A DNA stretch of 38,069 bases, from positions 1 to 38,069 of the forward strand of contig SXND01000041.1 of NCBI GenBank assembly GCA_005777235.1, written 5' to 3'. Numbering within the stretch: position 1 is the stretch's first letter; every line of letters starts with the position of its first letter. Origin of the DNA: Pseudomonadota bacterium. GTDB lineage: Bacteria > Tectomicrobia > Entotheonellia > Entotheonellales > Entotheonellaceae. This document shows positions 8,759 through 17,694 of the stretch, one piece after another. The position numbers and the translations under genes are program-made. The notes beneath the pieces were generated by a model. The model did not search any database, was not told where the DNA came from, and was given only the letters and a program-made list of their open reading frames with translations.

Positions 8759-10051
8759 CTAGACATAGTGTAGCGTACGACAGGAGGCGCGCAACGCGTG
8801 GATCGCCTCGCGGACATCTTTCCCTTTGATGGCATCGCTGACTAACCCGGCCAGACGTTGCATCTCATCCTCGCGCATGCCATAGCGCGTCATTTCCTGG
8901 ACGCCAAGGCGCAACCCGGAAGGACGGCGTGGCTCCGTATCCCACGGCAACAGATTGTAATTCACGATAATATCGTTGGCCTCGAGGCGTTGTGCCACAG
9001 CCACCCCACCCCCGTAGGCTGCCACGTTGACCGCCAGCTGATGACTGGCGGTATAGCCAAAATCGCGTGCTTCAACCCCAATGCCCTCATCGTCGAGCGC
9101 CCGCCCCAGCGTCTGCGCGTTGCGGACGATCTGCGCCGCGTAGGCCGTGGCGTGCTGGCGCATCTCCCGAATCGCCACCACCAAGGCTGGGAGGGTGTGC
9201 AGGTGATGATTGCTCGACGACCCCGGAAACACACCGCGATCGGCAGACGGCCAGTATTGCCGCTCTTGCTCCTCGTCAAGATCGGCCAGGATCACGCCAC
9301 GCTGCGGGCCAGGAAAGGTTTTATGGGTGCTCGCGGTCACCCAGGTCGCGCCCTCCCGCCAGGGGTCTTGGAACTGACCGCCCACAATCAGGCCAAACAC
9401 ATGGGCCGCGTCATAGAGCAACGGAATCCCCAGCTCACGACAGAGGGGCGCCAGGGCCTGCACGGGTTCGGGAAACAAAATGAGACTCTTGCCCAGGACC
9501 AGCAGGCGCGGCTTGGTCTGGGCGATGAGGTCGAGACTTTTGGGCACGTCGATATGATACAGGTCTTCCGCCAGGGGAAAATAGTGCAACGGAATAGCCC
9601 GCGGTGCCTCCAGATTGAGGGAGAGACCACGGGTCTGGATGCGGCGGCCAAACACACCAATCGTGTTATGGCTGATGTGGCCACCGGCTGGTGTCGAGTT
9701 GACGATCACCGTGTCGCCACCCCGTAAATAGCCCAACGCCAGAGCCGTGTTGGCGGCGTTGCCGCTAATTGGACGCACATCCGCTTGTCGGCAGCGCGTC
9801 AACGCCAGGAGTTCCTCCCGGGCCATGGTCTCAATCTGGTCAATGTAGCGCGTCCCCTGATAATAGCGCCGCACCTCATCCCCCCTGTTGGGGTGGCCTT
9901 CGGCATAGCGGGCCATAAAGTCGGAGTTTTGCAACGCGCGCACGGCTGGGCTTTGGGGATTCTCACTGGCGATGAGATTGATGGTCTGGCGCCCGCGCCA
10001 GTGCTCCTGGGCGTCCACAAGTTGCTGAATATCGGCAATATCTACCGGCAT
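8759..10051 (-). CDS. Serine hydroxymethyltransferase-like PLP enzyme
   Basis: A 430-aa fold-type I pyridoxal-phosphate enzyme related to GlyA. Family marks are NLIASENPQS near the N-terminus, SGNAAN (phosphate-binding region), YDAAHVFGLI with D214 for the pyridine nitrogen, and the Schiff-base lysine K244 in TASTHKTFPGPQRG. It is clearly divergent from housekeeping GlyA: GPQRG replaces GPRGG and overall similarity is patchy, so the substrate may be another hydroxy-amino acid (an alpha-methylserine or threonine-aldolase-like role is possible). The ATG at 10051 has AGAAGGAT about 9 nt upstream. It follows a 58-aa gene by 22 bp and an enolase-superfamily gene on the same strand, suggesting a small catabolic operon. 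Confidence 0.85.
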   Translation of the reverse strand: MPVDIADIQQLVDAQEHWRGRQTINLIASENPQSPAVRALQNSDFMARYAEGHPNRGDEVRRYYQGTRYIDQIETMAREELLALTRCRQADVRPISGNAANTALALGYLRGGDTVIVNSTPAGGHISHNTIGVFGRRIQTRGLSLNLEAPRAIPLHYFPLAEDLYHIDVPKSLDLIAQTKPRLLVLGKSLILFPEPVQALAPLCRELGIPLLYDAAHVFGLIVGGQFQDPWREGATWVTASTHKTFPGPQRGVILADLDEEQERQYWPSADRGVFPGSSSNHHLHTLPALVVAIREMRQHATAYAAQIVRNAQTLGRALDDEGIGVEARDFGYTASHQLAVNVAAYGGGVAVAQRLEANDIIVNYNLLPWDTEPRRPSGLRLGVQEMTRYGMREDEMQRLAGLVSDAIKGKDVREAIHALRASCRTLHYV

Positions 10052-10073
10052 AGCCTGATCCTTCTGGGCAGGG

Positions 10074-10250
10074 TCACGACAGGCGTTGCGTCGTTTTGAG
10101 CACATCCTGCCGGGCAATCTGCGCAATCAAAGTGTCCTGATGATACACCAGCACGGTATGTGGCCGTGAGGTATCCAGGCGCGTGACGCCTACGTAGACG
10201 CGTTGTTCGCCATTGCGTAAATGAAACGTGACCGTGTGGGTCTCTGCCAT
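10074..10250 (-). CDS. Conserved-looking hypothetical protein (58 aa)
   Basis: A short gene fills the gap between two enzyme genes on the same strand, with a strong AAGGAGAG ribosome site 8 nt before the ATG at 10250 and stop TGA at 10074-10076. The product begins MAETHTVTFHLRNGEQRVYV and alternates polar and hydrophobic residues as in a small beta protein (HTVLVYHQDTLIAQIARQDV). There is no membrane segment, signal peptide or cysteine. Its placement 57 bp after the mandelate-racemase-like gene and 22 bp before the SHMT-like gene implies co-expression. Function unknown. Confidence 0.65.
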   Translation of the reverse strand: MAETHTVTFHLRNGEQRVYVGVTRLDTSRPHTVLVYHQDTLIAQIARQDVLKTTQRLS

Positions 10251-10307
10251 GACACGCTCTCCTTGGGGCTCTCCATGACCGTGTGCCCGCCGCGCGGACG
10301 CCAGCCG

Positions 10308-11396
10308 TTAACTCACCTGATACGTGCGCAAGATGTCTTGAGCGAACGCCAGCCCCAGGCCAGGTTTGTGCGGCACCACGAGTTGGCCCGCCACAATCGT
10401 TGGGGTCTCCTCAAAGAGCCGCAGCGTCCAGGGCATATACTCGACGGTGAGCCCATGCGGGATAGCGGCCATCAAGTGCACGTGGATCTCGGGAATAAGG
10501 TGGCTCACCACCGGCACGTTAAACGCTTCCGCCATGCCAGCGACTTTCATCCATTGCGTAATCCCACCCACCCGCAGGAGGTCAATCATGACAATATCAA
10601 TCGAACGCGCCTCCAGCATGTGGCGGAAGGGGCGGATCCCATACTGGTACTCCCCGGCGGCAATGGGCGTGGTGAGCGCATCGGCGACTCGCGCCAGGCC
10701 CTGATAGTCGTCGTGCGCCACCACATCTTCGAGCCAGAAGAGATGATAGGGTTCCACACGCCGGCCGATGTCAATGGCCTGGTTCACCGTCCACAGCTGG
10801 TTAATATCGCACATGAGATCCACATGCTCACCAATACCTTCCCGTAACACCCGGATGCGCTCGACTTCCAACGCTACTGTGGGTTCGGCCCCCATTTGGG
10901 TCTTCATCTGCCGAAAACCCATCTGCACCAGGCGTGGTCCGGCCTCGGCGAGGTAGGGGGTAGGGTGCTGCCGCATCAAGGCGCCGCTGGCATAGGTCGG
11001 CACCCGATCACGGTAGCCCCCGAGAAGCGCGTGCACCGATTGCCCAAGGGCTTTGCCTTTAATGTCCCACAGGGCAATGTCAATGGCCGACAGCGCCAAT
11101 GTAAACAGCCCGCCAGGCCCGGCGCCGCTGGCGGCCTGGCGCAGCTTGGCCGCAATGGCTTCGACCTGCAGGGGGTTTTCCCCCACGACCAGCGCCCCTA
11201 AGGCGTCGACGGCATCTCGCAGTGCCACGGTCAAGGGGCCACCAAAGAAGGTCAGACCCAGGCCTTCCACCCCAGCATCGGTGCCTAACTCCAGCGTGAC
11301 AAATTCGCGGGTGGCATCCCCCACGGGAATCCCGATCACGAGAGGATTATCGGCGGGCATGCTGATGATCCGCGTCTTGATGTGCGTCACTTTCAT
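10308..11396 (-). CDS. Mandelate racemase / muconate lactonizing enzyme family protein
   Basis: A 362-aa enolase-superfamily enzyme that would abstract an alpha-proton from a carboxylate substrate with Mg2+. The barrel shows metal ligands D197 (CDIN), E223 (WLED) and E249 (AAGE), the D272/H299 dyad (MIDLLRVGG and SHLIPEIH) and E319. This is the mandelate-racemase-subgroup His side. The Lys side is odd: the usual KxK is K165-T-Q167, so the second, catalytic lysine is replaced by glutamine. One-base His-only chemistry, as in a dehydratase, is therefore more likely than racemisation (inference). GAGGAA lies 7-8 nt before the ATG at 11396. It is probably first in an operon with the 58-aa and SHMT-like genes. 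Confidence 0.87.
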   Translation of the reverse strand: MKVTHIKTRIISMPADNPLVIGIPVGDATREFVTLELGTDAGVEGLGLTFFGGPLTVALRDAVDALGALVVGENPLQVEAIAAKLRQAASGAGPGGLFTLALSAIDIALWDIKGKALGQSVHALLGGYRDRVPTYASGALMRQHPTPYLAEAGPRLVQMGFRQMKTQMGAEPTVALEVERIRVLREGIGEHVDLMCDINQLWTVNQAIDIGRRVEPYHLFWLEDVVAHDDYQGLARVADALTTPIAAGEYQYGIRPFRHMLEARSIDIVMIDLLRVGGITQWMKVAGMAEAFNVPVVSHLIPEIHVHLMAAIPHGLTVEYMPWTLRLFEETPTIVAGQLVVPHKPGLGLAFAQDILRTYQVS

Positions 11397-11606
11397 GAGG
11401 TCTTCCTCTGTTATCTGCGCCCTAGGCGTCTGTGCCGACGGTCACGCCTACGGTGTCAGGACTGCCGCAGTCATGTTGACAGCGCTATCATAGACTGGAA
11501 CAGGCGACGATACCAGTATTGCACAATCTTTGGTCCGGCACTGTTGAGTTCTGCGAGAATCTGCCGACAAGCCACTGTGAGGACACTTCACCACTCCCTC
11601 TGCATG

Positions 11607-11635
11607 TTGAGGCTTGCAAAATGGTCATTGATATA
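11607..11635 (+). promoter_or_regulatory. Candidate sigma-70 promoter of the minor-pilin operon
   Basis: TTGAGG (11607-11612) and GATATA (11630-11635) are separated by 17 bp, about 85 bp upstream of the first pilin ATG at 11721. This is a fair but not perfect match to -35/-10 elements in an otherwise non-coding stretch (11397-11720). Confidence 0.4.
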
Positions 11636-11649
11636 CAGTACACAAGCCA

Positions 11650-11675
11650 TATACCTGATGAAATCTCTAGGTATA
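11650..11675. promoter_or_regulatory. Inverted repeat TATACCT-N12-AGGTATA (operator candidate)
   Basis: TATACCT (11650-11656) is mirrored exactly by AGGTATA (11669-11675) with a 12-nt spacer. It lies just downstream of the candidate -10 box and upstream of the first pilin gene, where a repressor site or leader element would be expected. Confidence 0.4.
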
Positions 11676-11720
11676 CACGATAGTGCGAGGCAGCTATGTC
11701 AAGCACATAGAGGAGCAGCA

Positions 11721-12218
11721 ATGCAACGACACCGTCAGGCATCACAAGGGTTTACGCTGGTGGAACTTCTGGTTGCCACCGCAGTCATAGGGATCATTGC
11801 TGCCATGGCAGGGCCTAACTTCAAAGCTTGGTCGCGCACCTATCAACTCAAAAATGCTACCACAGCGCTCTATGGCCATATGCAAAACGCCAGAATGGGG
11901 GCCATTAAGGACAACAGGCCCTGGGCGGTCAATTTTAATCCCGGCGGGCTGGAGGGCTACGAAGTCCGTAATAGCCTTGGGAGGGTGACGAGACGGGTAG
12001 ATTTCAATACCCAATACGGAGCCTCAGTCCGTTTTCAGCATCCACAGGCTGCACCTCCCGTGGATCGCGGCACGATCGTTTTCAGGCCCAATGGTTCGAG
12101 TGATGCTGGATTTGCCTATCTCGCGGCGCGAGATAGTACGCGCTATTATCGTGTCGGGTTAGCCTTGGCAAATGGGAATACCAGAATCCAAAAATGGGTC
12201 TCTTCGTCATGGCAATAA
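11721..12218 (+). CDS. Type IV minor pilin, GspH/FimU family
   Basis: A 165-aa prepilin. The leader MQRHRQASQG is followed by the class III cleavage site G10/F11 and the conserved FTLVELLVATAVIGIIAAMA helix with Glu at +5. The body matches the GspH/FimT fold (region near LYGHMQNARMGAIKDNRPW). AGAGGAG precedes the ATG at 11721. Minor pilins of this type prime pilus assembly together with PilV, PilW, PilX and PilY1, all encoded next in order. Its stop overlaps the start of pilW. The domain could equally be named GspH; the operon context favours FimU. Confidence 0.88.
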   Translation: MQRHRQASQGFTLVELLVATAVIGIIAAMAGPNFKAWSRTYQLKNATTALYGHMQNARMGAIKDNRPWAVNFNPGGLEGYEVRNSLGRVTRRVDFNTQYGASVRFQHPQAAPPVDRGTIVFRPNGSSDAGFAYLAARDSTRYYRVGLALANGNTRIQKWVSSSWQ

Positions 12219-12979
12219 ACATATACACATGCAGGGCAGTCCTGCGGCACCAAGCAGGCGTCAGTCTCGTCGAGTTGTTACTCTATATCACCATCTCTTC
12301 CGCTCTTATGGCCAGCATGTACCAGATATTCAGCTCACAAGAGCATAGCTATATGACGCAGAATGAGGTGATGGAAATCCAGCAAAGCGCGCGTGCAGCG
12401 ATGACGGTGCTCACCAGGGATATCCGTGCTGCGGGCTACAAGTCTCCCCTCTCGAAGGCTCGCGTAGGCTTCGTCGCTTCTTTGCCGGCTCCGAATAATA
12501 ACTTCACCATTAATTACGCGCTCCAGAACGATATGATTGCCATGCAGAACGATACAGATGGCGACAGCACGGTCGCACCAAACACTGCCGAACAAATTGC
12601 CTACCGCTTTGACGCCCCGACTGGGACGCTGCAACGGTTTGTGCCGGCGACTACCGTGCCGGGCGGGACATGGGAGGTGGTGATCGACCACGTGGATGCC
12701 CTGCGTTTTGTGTATCTGGATGTGAATGGAGTCATCACGACGCTGCCCCAAAACATTCGCTCCGTCGAAGTTTCCCTGCTGGTGCGGTCGCGCCGACCAG
12801 ACGCCAAGGTGAAAAATACCGAGATATACAGAAATGCACGAGGCACGGACCTCTGTCCTGCCTGTCGTACCGGTGCCAACGTGCATTTTTATCGGCGTCT
12901 GTTGACCACCATAGTGCAGGCCCGGAACTGCGCCTATACCGGTATTGAGGGGTTGTGCAATGCTGCGAATCCAATCTGA
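12209..12979 (+). CDS. pilW: Type IV minor pilin PilW
   Basis: A 256-aa prepilin with leader ending AG before VSLVELLLYITISSALMAS (Glu at +5), then the PilW-type body (QSARAAMTVLTRDIRAAGY). The ATG at 12209 overlaps the end of the preceding pilin gene by 10 nt; an in-frame ATG at 12194 is possible, and neither has a strong ribosome site, so translational coupling is likely. It ends in TGA at 12977-12979, inside the start of pilV. The processed protein sits in the inner membrane and pilus tip complex. Confidence 0.85.
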   Translation: MAINIYTCRAVLRHQAGVSLVELLLYITISSALMASMYQIFSSQEHSYMTQNEVMEIQQSARAAMTVLTRDIRAAGYKSPLSKARVGFVASLPAPNNNFTINYALQNDMIAMQNDTDGDSTVAPNTAEQIAYRFDAPTGTLQRFVPATTVPGGTWEVVIDHVDALRFVYLDVNGVITTLPQNIRSVEVSLLVRSRRPDAKVKNTEIYRNARGTDLCPACRTGANVHFYRRLLTTIVQARNCAYTGIEGLCNAANPI

Positions 12980-13364
12980 GAAAGGCTTTTCGCTCGTCGA
13001 AGTGCTCATGGCCCTGGCGATCTTCTCGCTAGCCTTCGCGGAACTTGGGCGGATGCAACTGACGGCAATACAGGCCAATGCAACCTCGGGTCGTCTGACC
13101 CGTATGACCGCCCTGGCGCAGGCGAAAATCGAGCAGCTGATGGCGGTACCCTATACCGACCCGTCGCTGGCAGACCTCACGGTTATGGGGCAAACCACTC
13201 CGTACGAGGACCGGAACGTGCCCCCGGGCTATAGCATGCGATGGCGAGTCGACACCGATACCCCGTTCGTCGGCGTGAAGACGGTGAATCTCACGGTCAC
13301 CTGGCAGAATCGTGGCAAAGCTGCCAAGACCTTTACCCTGGATTTCTACAAAAATTCCTTCTAA
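12960..13364 (+). CDS. pilV: Type IV minor pilin PilV
   Basis: A 134-aa prepilin starting MLRIQSEKG/FSLVEVLMALAIFSLAF, typical of PilV/GspI-like proteins. The ATG at 12960 has GAGGGG 7 nt upstream and overlaps pilW by 20 nt. The remaining domain (RMTALAQAKIEQLMAVPY) fits PilV. The P. aeruginosa order is pilV before pilW; here pilW comes first. Confidence 0.85.
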   Translation: MLRIQSEKGFSLVEVLMALAIFSLAFAELGRMQLTAIQANATSGRLTRMTALAQAKIEQLMAVPYTDPSLADLTVMGQTTPYEDRNVPPGYSMRWRVDTDTPFVGVKTVNLTVTWQNRGKAAKTFTLDFYKNSF

Positions 13365-13373
13365 GGAGCGCCT

Positions 13374-13937
13374 ATGGCTTGCACACGTCGCAGATGGCAC
13401 AACGAACACGGTTCCATTCTGGTGATGGGCCTGTTGACCCTCACCATCCTGACGCTGGTTGGGATGGCTGCCACCACGGGTTCCGGGATTGAAAGTGATA
13501 TTGCCAAAAATGAAAAGAGTGCGCAACAAGCGGTCTATGCCGCCGAGCTCGCCCTCGTTATGGGTGAGAAGACCGTCGACGGCTTCGCGTCACGTGCCAA
13601 CCTCGACGAAGGGACGAGGGCCGGACGGTACGCGCAGGCAATGCTGGCGTTTAATCCCACGACGTATCAGATCGTGAAGACGACGACCTCGCAGCCTCTC
13701 GAGTGGAAGGACGACGATTCCTCCGCAGTCAATCCGCTCCCTGTTGGCATGCAGCAATGGCAGAGCAAGGCTCCCCGGTACACGATCGCAGAAGAGGGAT
13801 TTAAGAAGGATAAGTACAACGAGGGTCACGAGTATGGAGAGACTGGGACCAACCTGTTTCGTGTAACAGGACGGGGCATAGGTGGTGGCAATGCGTCACA
13901 GGTGCTCATGGACACCATCGCTGCCAAACGTTTTTAG
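13374..13937 (+). CDS. pilX: Pilus assembly protein PilX
   Basis: A 187-aa protein with the PilX N-terminal pattern: a short basic leader, then HGSILVMGLLTLTILTLVGM instead of the usual FTLxE, followed by ESDIAKNEKSAQQAVYAAE. A strong AAGGAG site lies upstream and the gene starts 9 nt after pilV. In PilX proteins this N-terminal helix anchors to the pilus core, and PilX works with PilY1, which follows 30 bp downstream. Confidence 0.82.
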   Translation: MACTRRRWHNEHGSILVMGLLTLTILTLVGMAATTGSGIESDIAKNEKSAQQAVYAAELALVMGEKTVDGFASRANLDEGTRAGRYAQAMLAFNPTTYQIVKTTTSQPLEWKDDDSSAVNPLPVGMQQWQSKAPRYTIAEEGFKKDKYNEGHEYGETGTNLFRVTGRGIGGGNASQVLMDTIAAKRF

Positions 13938-13967
13938 TAGTATATACTAGGGCAAAGGATGGGAGAT

Positions 13968-16900
13968 ATGCGACTGTTGTCCCGTTGTATACGTGTAGGT
14001 GTCAGCCTCGCCCTTGTGGGTGGTCTTGTTGGGCATGACAGCCGTGCTGCTGCCGGCACGTTGGTGCTCAGCGATGTCCCGCTGTTTTTGGGGACGGACG
14101 TGGCGCCTAATGTCCTGCTGAGTTTTGATGATTCTGGTAGTATGGACTTTGAAGTGCTCACGAAAGATTTTGCCAAAGACGGAGCGTTTGCCGGTACGCA
14201 GCGCGATGGCACCAGCCCCGCGGGATCGGGGACCATCAAGAATCGCGATAACACGCAAAATGGTAGTGCGGACTGCACGTCTACGTATGGTATCGCTGGC
14301 TATATCTATGGTGTGACGTTTACAACCAACACCTTTGGAGGCGGCTCCAACAATTGCGAAACGGCCGACAATGCCGAGTGGCGTTTCCGCAATTATCAGT
14401 TCAACTCTTTGTACTTTAACCCAAATCGTACCTACAAACCGTGGGCTGGTGTGGATGCCAACGGCACGCCCTTCGCGGATATGGACATCCATAATGCCAA
14501 AGACAATCCCTACAACCCGAGCTCTCTCAAGCTCGATCTCACGCAGGATGACTCCCGCGGGCCGAGTAGTGGCAGTACGGAAGGCTTTCGCTATTATAAC
14601 TGGAGCGATAACAACTCGAATGGGCGCTTTGATAATGGCGAAGAAACGGTGGTCTACATCCGCAACGCGAACGCCGCGACGCAGCAAAACTTTGCGAACT
14701 GGTTTAGTTATTATCGGAGCCGCGAATATGTCTTCAAGGCCATCTATGGAAACCTCATCGCGAATGCCACGAGAACGCGCATGGGCCTGGTGACGCTGCA
14801 TAACAATGTCAATGGCATCAAATCCTCTGTAACAAGCGTAAATACTGCGATAAAACTCATGGAAGTCGATCCTACTATTGGCGCCAAGCGTGCCTTGCTC
14901 GATGCGCTGTATGCCGTACACGCCAATGGTGGTACGCCGCTGCGTGTCACCATGAATAAGATTGGGCAGTATCTAGAGTGTGCGGCGGGACGCAGCTTGT
15001 TTTCCACAGATTGCCCAGCTCTCCCAGTCGCGCAAGGCGGGGCCTGCCAACAAAATTTCCTGATTTTTGCTACAGATGGCTTTGATAATGCATCTTTCTC
15101 CGCCTTGCCTTCCTCCAACGCCAATGCCGACGGCAATCAGAACACCGCCTTTGATGGCAGGGCCTATAAAGACTCCTATAGTCATACCCTGGCGGACATT
15201 GCCATGCACTACTATGAGCGCGATTTGCAGCCCTCGCTGGCCAACACCGTGCCGACCACACCGGGAGTCGATGAGGCCAAACACCAACACATGGTCACCT
15301 ATACCATCTCCTTTGGCCTGGACGGCACCCTCACCAGCAGCCCAACAAATCCCACGCTACCCTTCACGTGGCCAGACCCTGCTGCAAGTTCTGCCGCCAA
15401 GATCGACGATCTACGGCACGCGGCCTACAATGGACGTGGCTTGTATCTGAACGGGTCCGATCCGGGCACCCTGGAGAGTGCCCTTAATGATGCATTAAAG
15501 GATATAATTGATCGTACTAGTTCAGCAGCATCAGTAGCCTTAAATTCTGGATCTCAAAGTACTAATAGCCGTATCTATCAAGCCCGTTTCAACAGCGGCG
15601 ACTGGAGCGGCCAACTCCTGGCTCTCCCCATCGACGACCATGGCAACGTTGGCACGGCGGTGTGGGATGGCGCGGCAGTGCTCGACAAGGCGGTCGCAGA
15701 TGATAAAGATTTCTATACCAAGCGCACCATTCTTACCTATAAACCTTCCACCAAAGCCGGTATTGCCTTCCGCTGGAGCGACCTCGATCCGGCGCAGCAG
15801 ACCGCTCTCCATACCAATAGCAGCACGATTAACGATGGCCTCGGCCTCGCGCGTCTCAATTATTTGCGTGGCAGTAGGGTGGATGAAGAGCAGGGCAATA
15901 GATTTCGTGTGCGTTTGCACTTACTGGGAGACCTGATCAATTCTGATCCAATATATGTCGGCCCTCCACCGTTTAGCGACAGCCTGGGGAGCGACTACGC
16001 CACCTTCCGCAACACGTATGCCCAGCGCAAGCCGCTGGTGGTGGTGGGGAGTAATGACGGCTATCTCCATGCTCTTGAGGCCGCGACAGGACGCGAAGTG
16101 CTGGCGTATCTGCCGAGTGTGCTCATGCCCAAAATGTCGAAATTGACCTCCCCATCCTATGCCCATCTCTATTACACAGATGGCTCCCCAACGGCGGGTG
16201 ATGTGTTCGGCGATTTTAATCGCAACGGCACTCCCATATGGCGGACAGTGCTGGTGGGTGGTCTGCGCACTGGTGGCCAGGGCTATTATGCCTTAGACAT
16301 TACGGATTCCTCCACGTTCTCGGAGGGTAATGCCTCTAAGCTGGTGCTGTGGGAATTTACCGATGCGGATGATAAAGATCTCGGCGTGTCGTTTGCTCAA
16401 CCCGCCATTGTCCGCATGGCCAACGGACGTTGGGCCGCAGTGTTTGGTAATGGTTACAACAATTCTATCAATGACGGATCCTCAACAACCAGTACAACTG
16501 GCACAGCCTCACTGTTTATTGTGTTTCTCGATGGTCGGGCCAGTGGCACGTGGCAGAAGGACATCGACTATATCAAGATCGACACCGGTGTCGGCAGCGT
16601 CGCGACGCCGAACGGTTTAGCCACCCCAGCCCCGATAGATACCAATGGCAATACCACGGTGGAGTACGTGGTGGCTGGAGACTTGCAGGGCAACATGTGG
16701 ACCTTCGATGTCAGCAGTGCTGACCCCAGCCAGTGGAAGGTGCGGTATACCGATAGCGCGGGGAAGCCGCGCCCCCTGTATACCGCGAAAGATGCCGATG
16801 GAAATGTCCAGCCTATTACTGTACGACCAGAAGTGGGGGAACATCCTGAACGCGTTGGGGTGGGCTATCTGGTGTATTTCGGGACGGGAAAATACATTGA

Positions 16901-17600
16901 GACGACCGATAAAATCGTCGACGCCAGCACGAAGACCCAGACGATGTATACCATCTGGGATAAGCCTAATGTGGTGCCCGGTGAGGAGTTGCCGATACTG
17001 GGCCGGAGTAATCTGCAGCAACAGTCTGTACTCACGACCGTGGCCGTCAGTGGCAAGACCGTACGTGTGTCGACGCAGAACAGCGTCAACTGGCAGACGC
17101 AACGGGGCTTTTATATGGATTGGCCCACGACAGGCGAGCGGCAAGTGAGCACTCCGCTGTTGCGTGCTGGGCGTTTGATGTTGACGACCCTGATTCCCGA
17201 CCCGAACATCTGTAGTTTTGGTGGAACAAGTTTTCTGATGGAGCTCAACGCGGCCAACGGCGCACCGCTCACACATCCGGCGTTTGATCTGAATAACGAC
17301 GGGGTCTTTACGGCGGCTGACCAAGTGACGGTAACGATTAACGCCACGCCGACGCTCATCTCCCCAAGCGGTATGGCCTCGACCGAAGGCATTCTGGCCA
17401 CCCCGAAGGTGTTGCGTGGTGGCGCTGGCGCTGGTGGTGGCGGCGGCGGCGGTGGCGACTGTGGCGGTGTCCCATGTCCCTGTGGCGGGCGTCCAGACGC
17501 CGCCTACAGCAGCGGTTCCACCGGTGACATCTTTAAAGCCGATACAAATCCCCCGAGGGAAACGTGTGGCCGCCAGGCCTGGCAGCAGCTCTACCAATAA
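13968..17600 (+). CDS. pilY1: Type IV pilus tip protein PilY1
   Basis: A 1210-aa secreted protein. The signal peptide (MRLLSRCIRVGVSLALVGG) probably ends at the AAA near residue 29. A von Willebrand A-like region has the MIDAS motif D54-D-S-G-S58 (LLSFDDSGSMD). The C-terminal half is the PilY1 beta-propeller (GDVFGDFNRNGTPIWRTVLV, GGQGYYALDIT). Calcium-loop-like motifs occur, including DNNSNGRFDNGEE and DLNNDGVFTAAD. The extreme C-terminus is a glycine run followed by a cysteine cluster (CGGVPCPCGG). The ATG at 13968 is favoured over 13959 because AAGGA lies 8 nt upstream of it. PilY1 acts at the pilus tip in adhesion, surface sensing and control of retraction. A stretch at 15481-15570, encoding the linker before the propeller, is AT-richer than its surroundings. 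Confidence 0.9.
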   Translation: MRLLSRCIRVGVSLALVGGLVGHDSRAAAGTLVLSDVPLFLGTDVAPNVLLSFDDSGSMDFEVLTKDFAKDGAFAGTQRDGTSPAGSGTIKNRDNTQNGSADCTSTYGIAGYIYGVTFTTNTFGGGSNNCETADNAEWRFRNYQFNSLYFNPNRTYKPWAGVDANGTPFADMDIHNAKDNPYNPSSLKLDLTQDDSRGPSSGSTEGFRYYNWSDNNSNGRFDNGEETVVYIRNANAATQQNFANWFSYYRSREYVFKAIYGNLIANATRTRMGLVTLHNNVNGIKSSVTSVNTAIKLMEVDPTIGAKRALLDALYAVHANGGTPLRVTMNKIGQYLECAAGRSLFSTDCPALPVAQGGACQQNFLIFATDGFDNASFSALPSSNANADGNQNTAFDGRAYKDSYSHTLADIAMHYYERDLQPSLANTVPTTPGVDEAKHQHMVTYTISFGLDGTLTSSPTNPTLPFTWPDPAASSAAKIDDLRHAAYNGRGLYLNGSDPGTLESALNDALKDIIDRTSSAASVALNSGSQSTNSRIYQARFNSGDWSGQLLALPIDDHGNVGTAVWDGAAVLDKAVADDKDFYTKRTILTYKPSTKAGIAFRWSDLDPAQQTALHTNSSTINDGLGLARLNYLRGSRVDEEQGNRFRVRLHLLGDLINSDPIYVGPPPFSDSLGSDYATFRNTYAQRKPLVVVGSNDGYLHALEAATGREVLAYLPSVLMPKMSKLTSPSYAHLYYTDGSPTAGDVFGDFNRNGTPIWRTVLVGGLRTGGQGYYALDITDSSTFSEGNASKLVLWEFTDADDKDLGVSFAQPAIVRMANGRWAAVFGNGYNNSINDGSSTTSTTGTASLFIVFLDGRASGTWQKDIDYIKIDTGVGSVATPNGLATPAPIDTNGNTTVEYVVAGDLQGNMWTFDVSSADPSQWKVRYTDSAGKPRPLYTAKDADGNVQPITVRPEVGEHPERVGVGYLVYFGTGKYIETTDKIVDASTKTQTMYTIWDKPNVVPGEELPILGRSNLQQQSVLTTVAVSGKTVRVSTQNSVNWQTQRGFYMDWPTTGERQVSTPLLRAGRLMLTTLIPDPNICSFGGTSFLMELNAANGAPLTHPAFDLNNDGVFTAADQVTVTINATPTLISPSGMASTEGILATPKVLRGGAGAGGGGGGGGDCGGVPCPCGGRPDAAYSSGSTGDIFKADTNPPRETCGRQAWQQLYQ

Positions 17601-17694
17601 CGCACGAGGGGATTGACAGCACCCCGCACTCGCGAAATAATCTGCCCTCCAAGGTGGCACGACCCTGTAGGGCATTTTATCAAGGAGAGACAGC

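Noticed and set aside
8858..9727. 289-aa plus-strand frame
   Set aside because: Shadow of the SHMT-like gene, which has the PLP lysine motif on the minus strand.
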